A DNA stretch of 64,000 nucleotides from Methanohalophilus profundi (GTDB lineage: Archaea > Halobacteriota > Methanosarcinia > Methanosarcinales > Methanosarcinaceae), in contig NZ_QBKB01000002.1 of NCBI RefSeq assembly GCF_004137855.1, forward strand, positions 693,518-757,517. The letters run 5' to 3'. Below, piece after piece: positions 27,952-37,008 of this stretch. Below the pieces are notes generated by a model that had not been told where the DNA came from, searched no databases, and worked only from the letters and a program-made list of their open reading frames with translations. Every line of letters starts with the position of its first letter. Within the stretch, counting starts at the first letter, position 1. The position numbers were made by a program, and so were the translations under genes.

Positions 27952-29403
27952 TCATTTTGCACCCCTTCCCACCATTGCACTGATAGTATCACTGGAAAGG
28001 ATCCCTACAAGACAACCTCTGTCATCAACCACAGGAAGGGCCGAGATTGCATTATCTTCCATAATGAGAGCTGCACTGGAAAGGTTTTCATAGGGATGGG
28101 ATGTCAAAATATCCCGTGACAGTATTTTTTCGATGGAACTTATCTTGTTGGCAACAGCCCTTGTGATATCCCAGGAAGTTACTATACCAGTAATACGGCC
28201 ACTTGCTTCCAGAATCGGAATATGTGTTGCATTTTTCAAAATCATTAATTGCGCCGCCTCTTCCAGCGTGCACCCTTCATGGAGAGTCGACACGTCCTCC
28301 GACATGACATCTCCCACAGTAAGATGGCCCAGGAAAGTGGATAGAAGATAATTTAATTGCCCTTTTTCTAGCAAAAAGGCATCATGACCAAAATGGGAAA
28401 TGAGTTTACGATACTGCACATTTATATCATTGGAACCCAACGCCTGAACTATTTCCTCGGACTGATAAGAAGGATAAAGCCAATCCGAAGAGATAGAAAT
28501 AATCATAAATTCTGATTCTATATTGCTGAAACTTTTTGCAAGGGAAAAACCATTACTTAGATCAAAATTGTCAACTGCTCCGGTAAGATAGAGATAGGAA
28601 TTAGGGTCAAAACGGCTGGTAAAAGTGTCACCCTGATGATGTAGATAACTCTCCACCTGGAACATTTCGTTTTCCCTGATATCCCTCCCAAACTTATCAT
28701 GCATGGAATCATCGCTCAGGTAAGTGATGTGTCCGATCATGCGTGCAAGGGAAAGGCCCTGTTTGGGCAATTCCCCACCATAATAATCCCCATCATTCCA
28801 GTAGGGGTCTCGTATTATTGCCTGTCTTGCAACCTCATTAAAGGCAATCTGCTGGGGCGAGGAAATTGCCGTGGATGCAAGTACAATGGCTTTTTTCATG
28901 AAATCCGGGTAGGAAACGGTCCACTGCAGAACCTGCATGCCTCCCATGGAACCCCCTGCTATGGCATAAAGGCCGGAAATACCCAGATTATTAAGCAATG
29001 TGTGTTGCAGGTTTACCATATCTTCAATAGTGATACGGGGAAAAGACAGGCCATACGGCAGACCGGATTGGGAATTGGTGGAGGCCGGGCCTGTGGTTCC
29101 CTTACATCCCCCGAGGACGTTAGAGCATATTACAAAATATTTAGTGGTATCAAAAGATTTCCCGGGCCCGATTACAATATCCCACCAGCCCGGTTTTTTA
29201 TCCTCTTCATGCCAGCCAGCAGCATGAGCATCCCCGGTTAGCGCATGACATATAAGAATTACATTGGATTTATCAGAATTAAGTTTGCCATAGGTCTCAT
29301 AAGCTATGGAAACCTCTGCCAGTTCATCACCACTCACAAGCCGGAAGGGTTCTTTTAGACGATGATGTTTTGTTTCCACATAACCTACGGACCTTTCGGT
29401 CAT
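27952..29403 (-). CDS. metX: Homoserine O-acetyltransferase with C-terminal CBS pair
   Basis: 483 residues. Residues 1-355 are an alpha/beta-hydrolase MetX domain with the catalytic triad Ser152 (AGGSMGGMQ), Asp307 (SSDWLYP) and His340 (GHDAFL). Residues about 363-483 are two CBS domains ([13 protein letters not shown], then [11 protein letters not shown]), a fusion known from methanogens that may sense an adenosine nucleotide or SAM; that is inference. It acylates homoserine for direct sulfhydrylation by the upstream metY gene, whose stop overlaps the metX ATG by four bases. Confidence 0.93.
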   Translation of the reverse strand: MTERSVGYVETKHHRLKEPFRLVSGDELAEVSIAYETYGKLNSDKSNVILICHALTGDAHAAGWHEEDKKPGWWDIVIGPGKSFDTTKYFVICSNVLGGCKGTTGPASTNSQSGLPYGLSFPRITIEDMVNLQHTLLNNLGISGLYAIAGGSMGGMQVLQWTVSYPDFMKKAIVLASTAISSPQQIAFNEVARQAIIRDPYWNDGDYYGGELPKQGLSLARMIGHITYLSDDSMHDKFGRDIRENEMFQVESYLHHQGDTFTSRFDPNSYLYLTGAVDNFDLSNGFSLAKSFSNIESEFMIISISSDWLYPSYQSEEIVQALGSNDINVQYRKLISHFGHDAFLLEKGQLNYLLSTFLGHLTVGDVMSEDVSTLHEGCTLEEAAQLMILKNATHIPILEASGRITGIVTSWDITRAVANKISSIEKILSRDILTSHPYENLSSAALIMEDNAISALPVVDDRGCLVGILSSDTISAMVGRGAK

Positions 29404-30704
29404 ACATCCACCTCGTTCAACGCCTGGTCAAGGTCTGCTATCAGGTCTTTTGCATCCTCGATACCAATGGACAAACGGATGTAATCAGGCGTAACACTGG
29501 TACTTGCCTGTTCTTCCGGTGTCAGCTGCTGATGGGTGGTGGAAGCGGGGTGGACAACAAGGCTCTTTGCATCCCCGATATTGGCAAGATGGGAGAACAG
29601 CTCAAGATTTTCAATGAATTGTTTACCGGCTTCAAGTCCTCCCTTGATGCCGAATCCAACTATCGGTCCGAAACCTCCTTTGAGATATCTTGCAGCCCTT
29701 TCATGACTGATATGATCATCAAATCCCGGATAATTCACCCATGCAACTTTCGGATGGTCTTTTAGAAAACGTGCGATCTCAAATGCATTTTCAGAATGCT
29801 TTTTCACACGCAAGAAAAGGGTCTCCAGTCCTTGCAGGAAAAGGAACGAATTAAAAGGACTTACTGCTGCTCCCAAATCCCTTAACCACTGGACCCGGGC
29901 CTTCAGGACAAAAGCAACGTTACCCATTTCCGGAACATCCTTGAACGCATCCCAGTACACAAGACCGTGGTAGCTCGGATCGGGTTCTGTGAACTCAGGG
30001 AATTTGCCGTTATCCCAGTCGAAATTGCCTGAATCGATAATGACACCTCCCAGGGAAGTACCGTGGCCACAGACATACTTGGTGGCGGAGAGGACAACTA
30101 TATCGGCCCCGTGTTCAATGGGTTTAACAAGTCCGACACCCACAGTATTGTCCACTACCAGCGGCATGCCTGCCTCATGGGCAATGGCTGCAATTGCTTC
30201 AAAATCCGGTACATCGAGTTTGGGATTTCCTATGGATTCGATATACACAGCCCGTGTATTCTCATTTATAGCCTGCCTGAAAGCTTCCGGATTAGTGGAA
30301 TCCACAAAGGTTGTGCTCCGTCCCAATTTGGGGAAGGTATGATTGAATAACTGGTATGTCCCACCATAGAGATTATCAGCAGCCACTATCTCATCACCCA
30401 GACGGGTAATTGTCAGCAGGGCAAGGGAAATGGCAGACATTCCGGAGGAAACAGCCAGGGAACCAGTACCACCTTCAATAGCAGCCATCCTTTTTTCAAA
30501 GACATCGCTGGTAGGATTCATCAGGCGAGTGTAAATATTGCCAAATTCCTTCAGGGCAAAAAGATTTGCCGCATGTTCTGTATCATCAAAGACATAGGCT
30601 GTTGTCTGGTAGATCGGAACAGCCCTTGAACCCGTGGTTGGATCCGGTTCCTGTCCTGCATGTATGGAAAGGGTCTCCGGATTATAATTATTTGATCTGC
30701 TCAT
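29400..30704 (-). CDS. metY: O-acetylhomoserine sulfhydrylase
   Basis: 434 residues, a fold-type I PLP enzyme of the Cys/Met metabolism family. The Schiff-base lysine is Lys209 in [16 protein letters not shown]; the start [17 protein letters not shown] and the FPGFDDH-like region ([14 protein letters not shown]) are typical. It makes homocysteine from O-acetylhomoserine and sulfide. A GAGGTG ribosome binding site precedes the ATG at 30704. It is the first certain gene of the metYX operon and lies downstream of a promoter with repeated operator-like motifs. Confidence 0.93.
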   Translation of the reverse strand: MSRSNNYNPETLSIHAGQEPDPTTGSRAVPIYQTTAYVFDDTEHAANLFALKEFGNIYTRLMNPTSDVFEKRMAAIEGGTGSLAVSSGMSAISLALLTITRLGDEIVAADNLYGGTYQLFNHTFPKLGRSTTFVDSTNPEAFRQAINENTRAVYIESIGNPKLDVPDFEAIAAIAHEAGMPLVVDNTVGVGLVKPIEHGADIVVLSATKYVCGHGTSLGGVIIDSGNFDWDNGKFPEFTEPDPSYHGLVYWDAFKDVPEMGNVAFVLKARVQWLRDLGAAVSPFNSFLFLQGLETLFLRVKKHSENAFEIARFLKDHPKVAWVNYPGFDDHISHERAARYLKGGFGPIVGFGIKGGLEAGKQFIENLELFSHLANIGDAKSLVVHPASTTHQQLTPEEQASTSVTPDYIRLSIGIEDAKDLIADLDQALNEVDV

Positions 30705-30714
30705 TGTTTACACC

Positions 30715-30885
30715 TCAATTGACATTAAGGTTATATTTTACTGCTATTTCCTTAAATGCATCTGAAAGATAGTCTATCTTTTCCCTGCTGAGGCCATAGG
30801 TATTCAGTTTCCATACCCTGGTAGCGCCCGGGAACGCCCGGATAGTCCTTTTTTGAAATTTCGCCAGTCGGAAAAAACATAGCAT
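30715..30885 (-). CDS. Short open frame (56 residues) before metY, possible gene remnant
   Basis: A 56-residue frame from ATG 30885 to TGA at 30715, with a conserved-looking centre (AFPGATRVWKLNTYGLSREK followed by a helix). The sequence pattern recalls the C-terminal tail of PLP-dependent aminotransferase or desulfurase-like enzymes, so it may be the end of a lost gene. There is no clear ribosome binding site; the ATG is about 21 bases from the metY TATA box, so it would be near leaderless. I do not recognise a function. Confidence 0.4.
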   Translation of the reverse strand: MLCFFRLAKFQKRTIRAFPGATRVWKLNTYGLSREKIDYLSDAFKEIAVKYNLNVN

Positions 30886-30900
30886 GGATTTTTCAGATGA

Positions 30901-30970
30901 AAATTATAAAGAGGTGATAAAGGCACCCATATGGTGCCTGCAATTCACAATGGTGAATTAACAATTGTGA
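30901..30970 (-). promoter_or_regulatory. metYX promoter with two operator-like palindromes and a hairpin
   Basis: The minus-strand TATA box TTTATAATTT is at 30901-30911. Upstream of it are AGGCACC-N5-GGTGCCT (30921-30939), TTCACAATGGTGA (30944-30956, core TCAC-N4-GTGA) and TTAACAATTGTGA (30958-30970). The last two match a site in front of the XRE-type regulator gene. Confidence 0.6.
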
Positions 30971-31023
30971 TTTGTCCTTCTTTATAGATATACTTTTTGG
31001 GAAATAAACAAAAAAAGGTAAAG

Positions 31024-31344
31024 TCACTCCTGATCGGCAGGACAGGCATCATCCGCCCTGAGCTGGCGGCAAATGTCACAGAACCTGTGAGAGAGATCAT
31101 CAACCACACCCTCCTGGATATCGACCGCCAGACTGGCTATGGAAACTTTTATTTCGTCATCAAATTCTATCCTGTAACCTCTTTTTTTAGTAAGATACTG
31201 GGAAACCGCTGAAGGAGCCATCCCGAAAAGCCTGGCCACTTCCTGCTGGGTCACACCGTTATCCACCAGTTCTTTTGCAAGGGCAGCCCTGATAGCAGGC
31301 AGGACATCCCATACCACAACCTGACACGGAGTTTCAATTTTCAT
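31024..31344 (-). CDS. XRE-family transcriptional regulator upstream of metYX
   Basis: 106 residues from ATG 31344 (MKIETPCQVVVWDVLPAIR); an in-frame ATG at 31359 would add five residues. A TATA-like GGTTAATATC near 31366-31375 fits a leaderless transcript at 31344. The helix-turn-helix is NGVTQQEVARLFGMAPSAVS with QYLTKKRG after it. The C-terminal part has Cys-x2-Cys (CDICRQL) and a later Cys, possibly a metal or redox site. It resembles the archaeal COG2522 regulators. It sits just upstream of metYX on the same strand and shares an operator motif with it, so it probably controls methionine synthesis and itself. Confidence 0.8.
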   Translation of the reverse strand: MKIETPCQVVVWDVLPAIRAALAKELVDNGVTQQEVARLFGMAPSAVSQYLTKKRGYRIEFDDEIKVSIASLAVDIQEGVVDDLSHRFCDICRQLRADDACPADQE

Positions 31345-31387
31345 ATTCTCACGCTTCATTTTCTATTGATATTAACCTACAGGTATA

Positions 31388-31399
31388 TCACTATTGTGA
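31388..31399. promoter_or_regulatory. Operator-like palindrome TCAC-TATT-GTGA
   Basis: Located just upstream of the regulator's predicted TATA box. On the minus strand it reads TTCACAATAGTGA, identical in 12 of 13 bases to the site at 30944-30956 in front of metYX. Confidence 0.55.
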
Positions 31400-31478
31400 A
31401 ATAAACCTATTAAACATAGAATACAAAATAACCAGAAAATGAAAAAGGAAACGACAATAAAATTTTGGAGGAAAACCG

Positions 31479-32204
31479 ATGCTTGATGATACTGAAAAAG
31501 AACTGTACAGCCGCCAGATAATGATGTTCGGTGAAGATGGCCAGGAGAAACTTAAAAATGCAACCGTACTGGTAGCCGGCTGTGGCGGCCTGGGTTCACC
31601 AATTATGCATTACCTTGCCGTTGCCGGTATAGGCCATATCCGGTTTATCGATAAGGACACTGTCGAACGAAGCAATCTCAACCGACAAATACTGCACTGG
31701 CATCGGGATATAGGAAAATCCAAAAGCCAGTCTGCTGAAGAAAAACTTGCAGAACTTAATCCCGGTATCAGGCTGGAAGCTTTCAATACAGAAATCAATG
31801 CTGAAAACGTAGATGAATTGATACAGGGAGCAGACATAATCATAGATGCACTGGATAACTATGAAACACGAATGTTGCTCAACAGGGCTGCAATCCGGCA
31901 ATCAGTACCCCTGGTCCACGGTGCCGTCCATGGATTCCACGGGCAACTCACCACAGTCATTCCGGGAAAAACACCCTGCATCGAATGTCTGATCCCTGAA
32001 AAACCCCCGAAAGAAGTATTTCCAATCATCGGTTGCACTGCGGGTGTCGTGGGAACCATGCAGGCAAATGAGGCCATAAAGTACCTCCTTGATGAGGAGG
32101 GATTGCATACCGGACACATTGTTATGTGGGACGGTAAAAATGGGACACTGGAGAAAATGAAAATCTGTCGCAGGTCAGACTGTCCTGAATGCGGCCATCT
32201 TTAA
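31479..32204 (+). CDS. E1-like adenylyltransferase, MoeB/ThiF/HesA family
   Basis: 241 residues. Nucleotide loop GCGGLGSP (about 34-41), Asp in FIDKDTVERSNLNRQ, zinc ligands Cys167/Cys170 (CIEC) and Cys235/Cys238 (CPEC), and the candidate catalytic Cys186 in IIGCTAGVVG. Such enzymes adenylate the C-terminal Gly-Gly of a small beta-grasp carrier (MoaD, ThiS or SAMP) for sulfur transfer. No carrier gene is adjacent. The LarE-like gene follows 8 bases downstream, so the pair probably works in one sulfur-incorporation pathway. A GGAGG precedes the ATG. Confidence 0.88.
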   Translation: MLDDTEKELYSRQIMMFGEDGQEKLKNATVLVAGCGGLGSPIMHYLAVAGIGHIRFIDKDTVERSNLNRQILHWHRDIGKSKSQSAEEKLAELNPGIRLEAFNTEINAENVDELIQGADIIIDALDNYETRMLLNRAAIRQSVPLVHGAVHGFHGQLTTVIPGKTPCIECLIPEKPPKEVFPIIGCTAGVVGTMQANEAIKYLLDEEGLHTGHIVMWDGKNGTLEKMKICRRSDCPECGHL

Positions 32205-32212
32205 GGAAGAAC

Positions 32213-33010
32213 ATGCCTGATAATAAGTTAAAGGAACTGGAAAGGATCATAAAAGACACCGGCCCCATGGCAATTCTTTTTTCCGGTGGTGTGGACAGCA
32301 GCCTGCTTGCAGTTGTGGCCAGGAAAGTACTGGTAAAAGATTACATCTGCATCCTTCTGGATTCACCCCTTATCCCGAGGAGTGCAGTTAACAGTGCCAG
32401 AAAAATTGCAGATGAAAACAGTTTAGAATTTCACGTACTGAATTTTAATCCCCTGAAATACCAGGACATACTTAATAATTCAAAGGATAGATGTTATCAT
32501 TGTAAAAAAAAGATCATAAATACTGCAAGAAAATATGCATCTACCCTTGGGTTTACAATTGTTGCCGATGGAACCAATGTATCGGATACACATACATTAC
32601 GACCTGGTCTTGCTGCTTGCAGGGAAGAAGGGATATTCCATCCATTCGTTTCTGCAGGCATCAGTAAAGCGGATATCAGGCAAATTGCCAGACAGGAAAA
32701 ATATGATTTTTGGGACCTGCCTTCGTCTGCCTGCCTGGCCTCACGTATACCCTATGGCGAAATGCTGGACCGTGGAAAACTTGGAAAAGTTGAACAGGGA
32801 GAAGATATTCTGCACAGAAGGGGATTTTTACAATGCCGGATGAGGTTGCATGACGGGGGAACCCTTGCCCGTATAGAGGTCCCCGCAGAACAAATACCGA
32901 AAATTGTCCTGAAAAAAGATGAACTGGTCAGACAACTGAAAACTACAGGGATCACCCATGTCTGCCTGGACCTTAAAGGTTACAGAAGCGGCAGCATGGA
33001 TGAGACCTGA
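32213..33010 (+). CDS. larE: LarE-type PP-loop sulfur transferase
   Basis: 265 residues from ATG 32213 (MPDNKLKELE), with GGAAG upstream; the frame is open further upstream into the E1 gene. PP-loop SGGVDSS (24-30) binds ATP. Three cysteines are placed as in the iron-sulfur LarE type: Cys94 and Cys97 (DRCYHCKKK) and Cys174 (SSACLASRIPYG). In that type a [4Fe-4S] cluster may carry the transferred sulfur, instead of sacrificing a cysteine. LarE normally thiolates a nicotinic-acid-derived cofactor; larB and larC are not in the window, so the substrate is open. Confidence 0.82.
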   Translation: MPDNKLKELERIIKDTGPMAILFSGGVDSSLLAVVARKVLVKDYICILLDSPLIPRSAVNSARKIADENSLEFHVLNFNPLKYQDILNNSKDRCYHCKKKIINTARKYASTLGFTIVADGTNVSDTHTLRPGLAACREEGIFHPFVSAGISKADIRQIARQEKYDFWDLPSSACLASRIPYGEMLDRGKLGKVEQGEDILHRRGFLQCRMRLHDGGTLARIEVPAEQIPKIVLKKDELVRQLKTTGITHVCLDLKGYRSGSMDET

Positions 33011-33012
33011 GA

Positions 33013-34329
33013 TCAGCGTTGTTTGTACTTGCGACAGCTGTTCACAAAATCATCTACCGGGAATGAGCCGGGGTGGGCATGCATGTAACTTGCCACTGAA
33101 TTGTGTTCATAGATACCATCCATACCATCAACAATTCCTTTGCCACGCTCCATAGTGTAAGCCAGGCGGCTGTCAGACGCACAATCTGTTACAGAGTAAT
33201 GGAATTCATGACCTCGTACTTCTCCCCTGAATATGGGGGAATTAGCATGTCCTTTGGTGTAGCCCAGTGCCTGCAATTTTTTCGTCATGACGGTCTCGGC
33301 AGGAAAAAGATCAGCCAGTTTATAGACCCTGTCCTCTATTTCATAGGATGTGCAGAGATATTGCAGACCGCCACATTCCCCATAGATTGGCATCCCATCT
33401 GCTGAAAGGTCCTTTAGTTTGTGAGTTGTCCGCGACTTTTCAAGTTCTGCTATGTGGAGTTCGGGATACCCGCCTCCGAAGTACATGCCGTCCACATCAG
33501 GGATTTCACCTTCAAGCGGACTGAAGAATTTGATTTCAGCCCCGGACCTGCGGAAAGAGTCCAGCATGTCCTGATAGTAGAAACAAAAAGCACTGTCCAT
33601 TGCAACGCCTATTGTCACATCGGCCTCCTTGTCGGGTATGCATTCCTCAGGGGCAGCCGGGAGAGGTTCGTTTGCCAGGGATAGCACACTATCCAGATCA
33701 ATGTTCTCTTCAATGAAATTACCCAGTTTTTCCAGATCATAATCCCGCTCATCAGCCATGTGCAAACCAAGATGGCGGGAAGGGACGGTCAGGTCCTGGT
33801 TACGGGGCAGGGCACCAACTACCGGCACATCTCCCAGGGCATCCCTGATCATTTGAGCATGTCTGGGACTTCCCACGCGGTTGAGAACCACACCATCGAT
33901 ACGTACATCACTGTCAAATTCAGAGTAGCCTTTGATGAGAGCCGCAGCACTTCTGGACATGCCGTGCACATTGACTACAAGGATCACAGGAACACCCAGG
34001 GATTTGGCCACATGAGCCGAACTTGCAAGATCGGAGGAATTCATTCCGTCAAAAAGACCCATGACGCCTTCAACGACCCCTATATCCGCATCATTATAAC
34101 TGCAATGAAAACTCTGCCTGACACCTTCTTCACCCATCATGAACGTATCAAGGTTCCTTGAAGGCCTCCCACAGATTGCGGTATGATGAGTGGGATCGAT
34201 GTAATCCGGCCCCACCTTATAGGGCTGGACGTGCATTCCCCGACGGGTCAGGGCCGCCATGATACCCATGGAAACGGTTGTTTTACCAACTCCGCTGTGT
34301 GTGCCTGCAATAACTATTGATTTTTTCAT
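33013..34329 (-). CDS. cfbB: Cobyrinate / Ni-sirohydrochlorin a,c-diamide synthase
   Basis: 438 residues from ATG 34329 (MKKSIVIAGTHSGVGKTT); a TATA box TTTTAAATAC at about 34351-34362 predicts a leaderless transcript there, so the upstream in-frame GTG at 34380 is unlikely. The N-terminal dethiobiotin-synthetase-like ATPase domain is followed by a class-I glutamine amidotransferase domain with the nucleophile in YGECGGLQYL. In methanogens this enzyme serves coenzyme F430 (CfbB) and cobamide (CbiA) synthesis; no other cfb or cbi gene is close. Confidence 0.88.
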   Translation of the reverse strand: MKKSIVIAGTHSGVGKTTVSMGIMAALTRRGMHVQPYKVGPDYIDPTHHTAICGRPSRNLDTFMMGEEGVRQSFHCSYNDADIGVVEGVMGLFDGMNSSDLASSAHVAKSLGVPVILVVNVHGMSRSAAALIKGYSEFDSDVRIDGVVLNRVGSPRHAQMIRDALGDVPVVGALPRNQDLTVPSRHLGLHMADERDYDLEKLGNFIEENIDLDSVLSLANEPLPAAPEECIPDKEADVTIGVAMDSAFCFYYQDMLDSFRRSGAEIKFFSPLEGEIPDVDGMYFGGGYPELHIAELEKSRTTHKLKDLSADGMPIYGECGGLQYLCTSYEIEDRVYKLADLFPAETVMTKKLQALGYTKGHANSPIFRGEVRGHEFHYSVTDCASDSRLAYTMERGKGIVDGMDGIYEHNSVASYMHAHPGSFPVDDFVNSCRKYKQR

Positions 34330-34400
34330 GGGACAAGTTGGTTTGATTTGGTATTTAAAATATGGGGCAGTAAGCTTCACTGTTACCGGATAAACTTAAG

Positions 34401-34410
34401 TTTATATACC
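34401..34410 (+). promoter_or_regulatory. TATA box for moaA
   Basis: TTTATATACC preceded by the purine-rich AACTTAAG. It predicts transcription start near 34431, 21 bases before the moaA ATG. Confidence 0.5.
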
Positions 34411-34451
34411 CCCTTCACCATCCCAAATTAAACACCAATTACCGATATAGC

Positions 34452-35360
34452 ATGACTCCTGAAAAACAGCTCACAGATTCCTACGGACGCACTATAAAGA
34501 GCCTCAGAATATCGATTACTGACAGGTGTAATCTCAATTGTATTTATTGCCACAATGAGGGTAATATGAAAGTGGCAGATGAAATGTCAGCCCAGAAAAT
34601 ATCTGGTATCATCAAAGCAGCCAGTCTGTATGGAGTGGACAGGGTGAAATTTTCCGGCGGAGAGCCGCTTGTCCGCAGGGATTTCGAGGATATACTGAAA
34701 AGCCTGCCCCCATTGAAGGATGTATCTGCAACTACCAACGGGATACTGCTGGAAGAGAGAGCCCGGAGTCTCAGGGATGCAGGATTGGACCGGATAAATG
34801 TAAGTTTGGATAGTGTTGATGACAAAAACTACAGTTTGATTACTGCAGCAAATCCAGGTGATGTATATAAAGTACTCAGGGGAATCGAAAAAGCAATCGA
34901 AGTTGGCCTTACTCCTGTAAAACTGAACATGGTAATGCTCAAAGGGATCAATGAAGACAAAATCGACCAGATGCTTGAATTTGTCCGTAAACACAAAGGC
35001 AATATCATACTACAACTCATACAGCTAATGGATTTCCAGGATGTTGTAAAATATCAGGTTGACGTGGAAGGAATTGAAAAACAGCTTGAAGAAAGGGCCG
35101 ATGAAGTCCGGGTACGTAAAATGCACCGCCGCAAAAAGTACATCATCGACGGTGCTGAAGTTGAAGTAGTAAGACCCATCGACAATACTGAATTCTGTGC
35201 CAATTGCAACCGTCTGCGTGTGACAGCCGACGGGAAACTCAAACCATGCCTGTTGGTTAATGATAATCTTGTGGATACAAAAGGTGCAAATTCAGAAGAT
35301 ATTCCACGATTGCTGGAGGAAGTTGTGAAAAAAAGGGTGCCTTATTACAGAGGAACGTAA
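34452..35360 (+). CDS. moaA: GTP 3',8-cyclase MoaA
   Basis: 302 residues. The radical SAM cluster motif CNLNCIYC (Cys26, Cys30, Cys33) opens the protein, then KFSGGEPLVRRD. The second cluster near the C-terminus is FCANCNRLRVTADGKLKPCL. It makes the first intermediate of molybdopterin from GTP. The usual C-terminal Gly-Gly is not seen (end VPYYRGT), as in some short archaeal MoaA proteins. It is transcribed divergently from cfbB. Confidence 0.92.
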   Translation: MTPEKQLTDSYGRTIKSLRISITDRCNLNCIYCHNEGNMKVADEMSAQKISGIIKAASLYGVDRVKFSGGEPLVRRDFEDILKSLPPLKDVSATTNGILLEERARSLRDAGLDRINVSLDSVDDKNYSLITAANPGDVYKVLRGIEKAIEVGLTPVKLNMVMLKGINEDKIDQMLEFVRKHKGNIILQLIQLMDFQDVVKYQVDVEGIEKQLEERADEVRVRKMHRRKKYIIDGAEVEVVRPIDNTEFCANCNRLRVTADGKLKPCLLVNDNLVDTKGANSEDIPRLLEEVVKKRVPYYRGT

Positions 35361-35371
35361 CTGAAAGATAA

Positions 35372-35390
35372 CAGGTAAGATTGTTACCTG
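35372..35390. terminator. Hairpin between moaA and the convergent coiled-coil gene
   Basis: CAGGTAA (35372-35378), loop GATTG, TTACCTG (35384-35390). It lies between convergent stop codons and is a likely bidirectional terminator. Confidence 0.45.
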
Positions 35391-36672
35391 AAATTTATCT
35401 CGATATCCTCCTCAAATGCATCATTCACATGTGAGATCAATTTCGATTTTGTATTTTCCAGCTGCTCTTTCAGGGATTCCAGATGTTTTGTTTCATCTTC
35501 CAGTTTATCCTGTATGGAAGCCAGTGCATCTTGCTTTTTTGAAATATCCTTCTCCATGGAGGTTTTCTGGCGATACACATCCATCCGGTCCAATTGGCCC
35601 CTTAACTGCTTGAGCCTGTTATCGTATTTCTTTTTATCCTCATACAAGGATGTGAGAGAAGATAAAGTTTTTATTGAATGTACCTGTTCAAGGGTCTTAT
35701 CTTTCTTTTTATCCTTCAGACCAAGTGAATCATCTTTTAGCCTCATAATCAACTCATCATAGAGTGGATCCAGATTGTGATCCAGCGCTGAGACAGGATC
35801 TTTCATGACAATACCAAGTATATTGCGCACTTGTGGCGATAGGGTATGAATTCCATTTTCATCCTGCTTTTTCATTCTGGATAATGCCTTGGACAATGGG
35901 GTGAACATTCGTTTAATATCAGCTTCTACATTCAGGACCTGTTGCCTGACATCGTCAATTTCACTGTTAATTGCTTCTGCCCGTGGATATTCAGAACCTT
36001 CAATCAACTCTTCAAGATCTGATTTTGCATCCCGCAGCTTTTCATCCAGGGAGGTATACTTATTCTCTAATTCCTGAATTTTATCCCGACGATCTATTAT
36101 TTCAGATTCCAGATTATGGATATCTTCAATGTCTTCAAATACATTGCTGATCATTTCCAGCTTATTCCGGGGCTTTTCAATTGTCGAAAATAAATCACTT
36201 AAAGCATGGTTAAGGTTTGCAAGGTCACCGTTTATTTTGTTATATTCAGCTGGATAGAGGCTTTTTGCATAAAGCATGCTTTTCGGGTATTGTCCAGAAA
36301 AGTATCCATATGGGAAACCGATTCAATATAGAAGGTATAGGCCTCCTCTATAGAATTGTCGTGAGGGACAATAATTTTCTCATCGAGTATATCCAGATTA
36401 TCAACAATAACATCCCGATTTGAATCTCCGATTTTATCCATTTTCTTATCAGCTGATTCAATCGGTGTTGCGGCCAGGAAGGCCTTTTTGTCGACCCTGA
36501 GCTGCTCAAGATTATTGTCAACTACGGAGTAAATATCACTTATAAGGGGTTTTACAGAGTTAGCCTCCCTTTCATATCTGGTTTTACTCCATTCACGGAG
36601 ATTTTCAAATTCCAGATGTAATTCTTCAGGCTCATCCTTACTCTTACCAAATAGTTTCTTGAGGAAATCCAT
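35384..36672 (-). CDS. Coiled-coil protein of unknown function (frameshifted)
   Basis: Two overlapping frames probably form one protein of about 429 residues. The N-terminal part (from 36672, MDFLKKLFGKSKDEPEEL) ends in another frame just where the second part (MLYAKSLYPAEYNK, from 36277) begins. Adding one A to the run complementary to 36280-36283 joins them as NTRKSMLYAKSL. Most of the length is predicted coiled coil (long Glu/Lys/Leu heptads, e.g. residues 190-260 and 350-420 of the fusion). There is no membrane segment. I do not recognise the family; a structural or SMC-like scaffolding role is only a guess. Confidence 0.6.
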
Positions 36673-36858
36673 ATATTCAGATGAAAAAACACGGTGATTT
36701 CTTAAAAAGATTCTGCATGAAGAAGAATTGAAACATAAATATTAAATCAACTCCCGGACATCAGGTTCAAATTAGAATCTCTAATACATAAAGAGAAGGA
36801 TACGAAGAAAAATAAATATTGGAAACCATTCTATATGCACAAAAGGGAAGTGTCAAAA

Positions 36859-37008
36859 ATGAAAGTCGAACTCAATGTTGATGGTAAAAATATAGAAATA
36901 AACGATTTTGTTCAGAAATTCCTGGGAAAAACTGCAGCCGCGTCTGCAGAAAGTCTGCATGGTGTCGACCCGACCTGGAAAGATATCGACATCCATATCA
37001 AAAAATAA
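36859..37008 (+). CDS. Small conserved-looking protein, 49 residues
   Basis: Starts MKVELNVDGKNIEINDFVQK and ends WKDIDIHIKK. The pattern of a short beta hairpin, a helix and a final strand with a closing acidic/hydrophobic alternation recalls small archaeal proteins of unknown function. A GGGAAG lies about 12 bases before the ATG. Its stop codon abuts the surE stop on the other strand (37008/37009). The regular composition supports a real gene although it is short. Confidence 0.65.
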   Translation: MKVELNVDGKNIEINDFVQKFLGKTAAASAESLHGVDPTWKDIDIHIKK

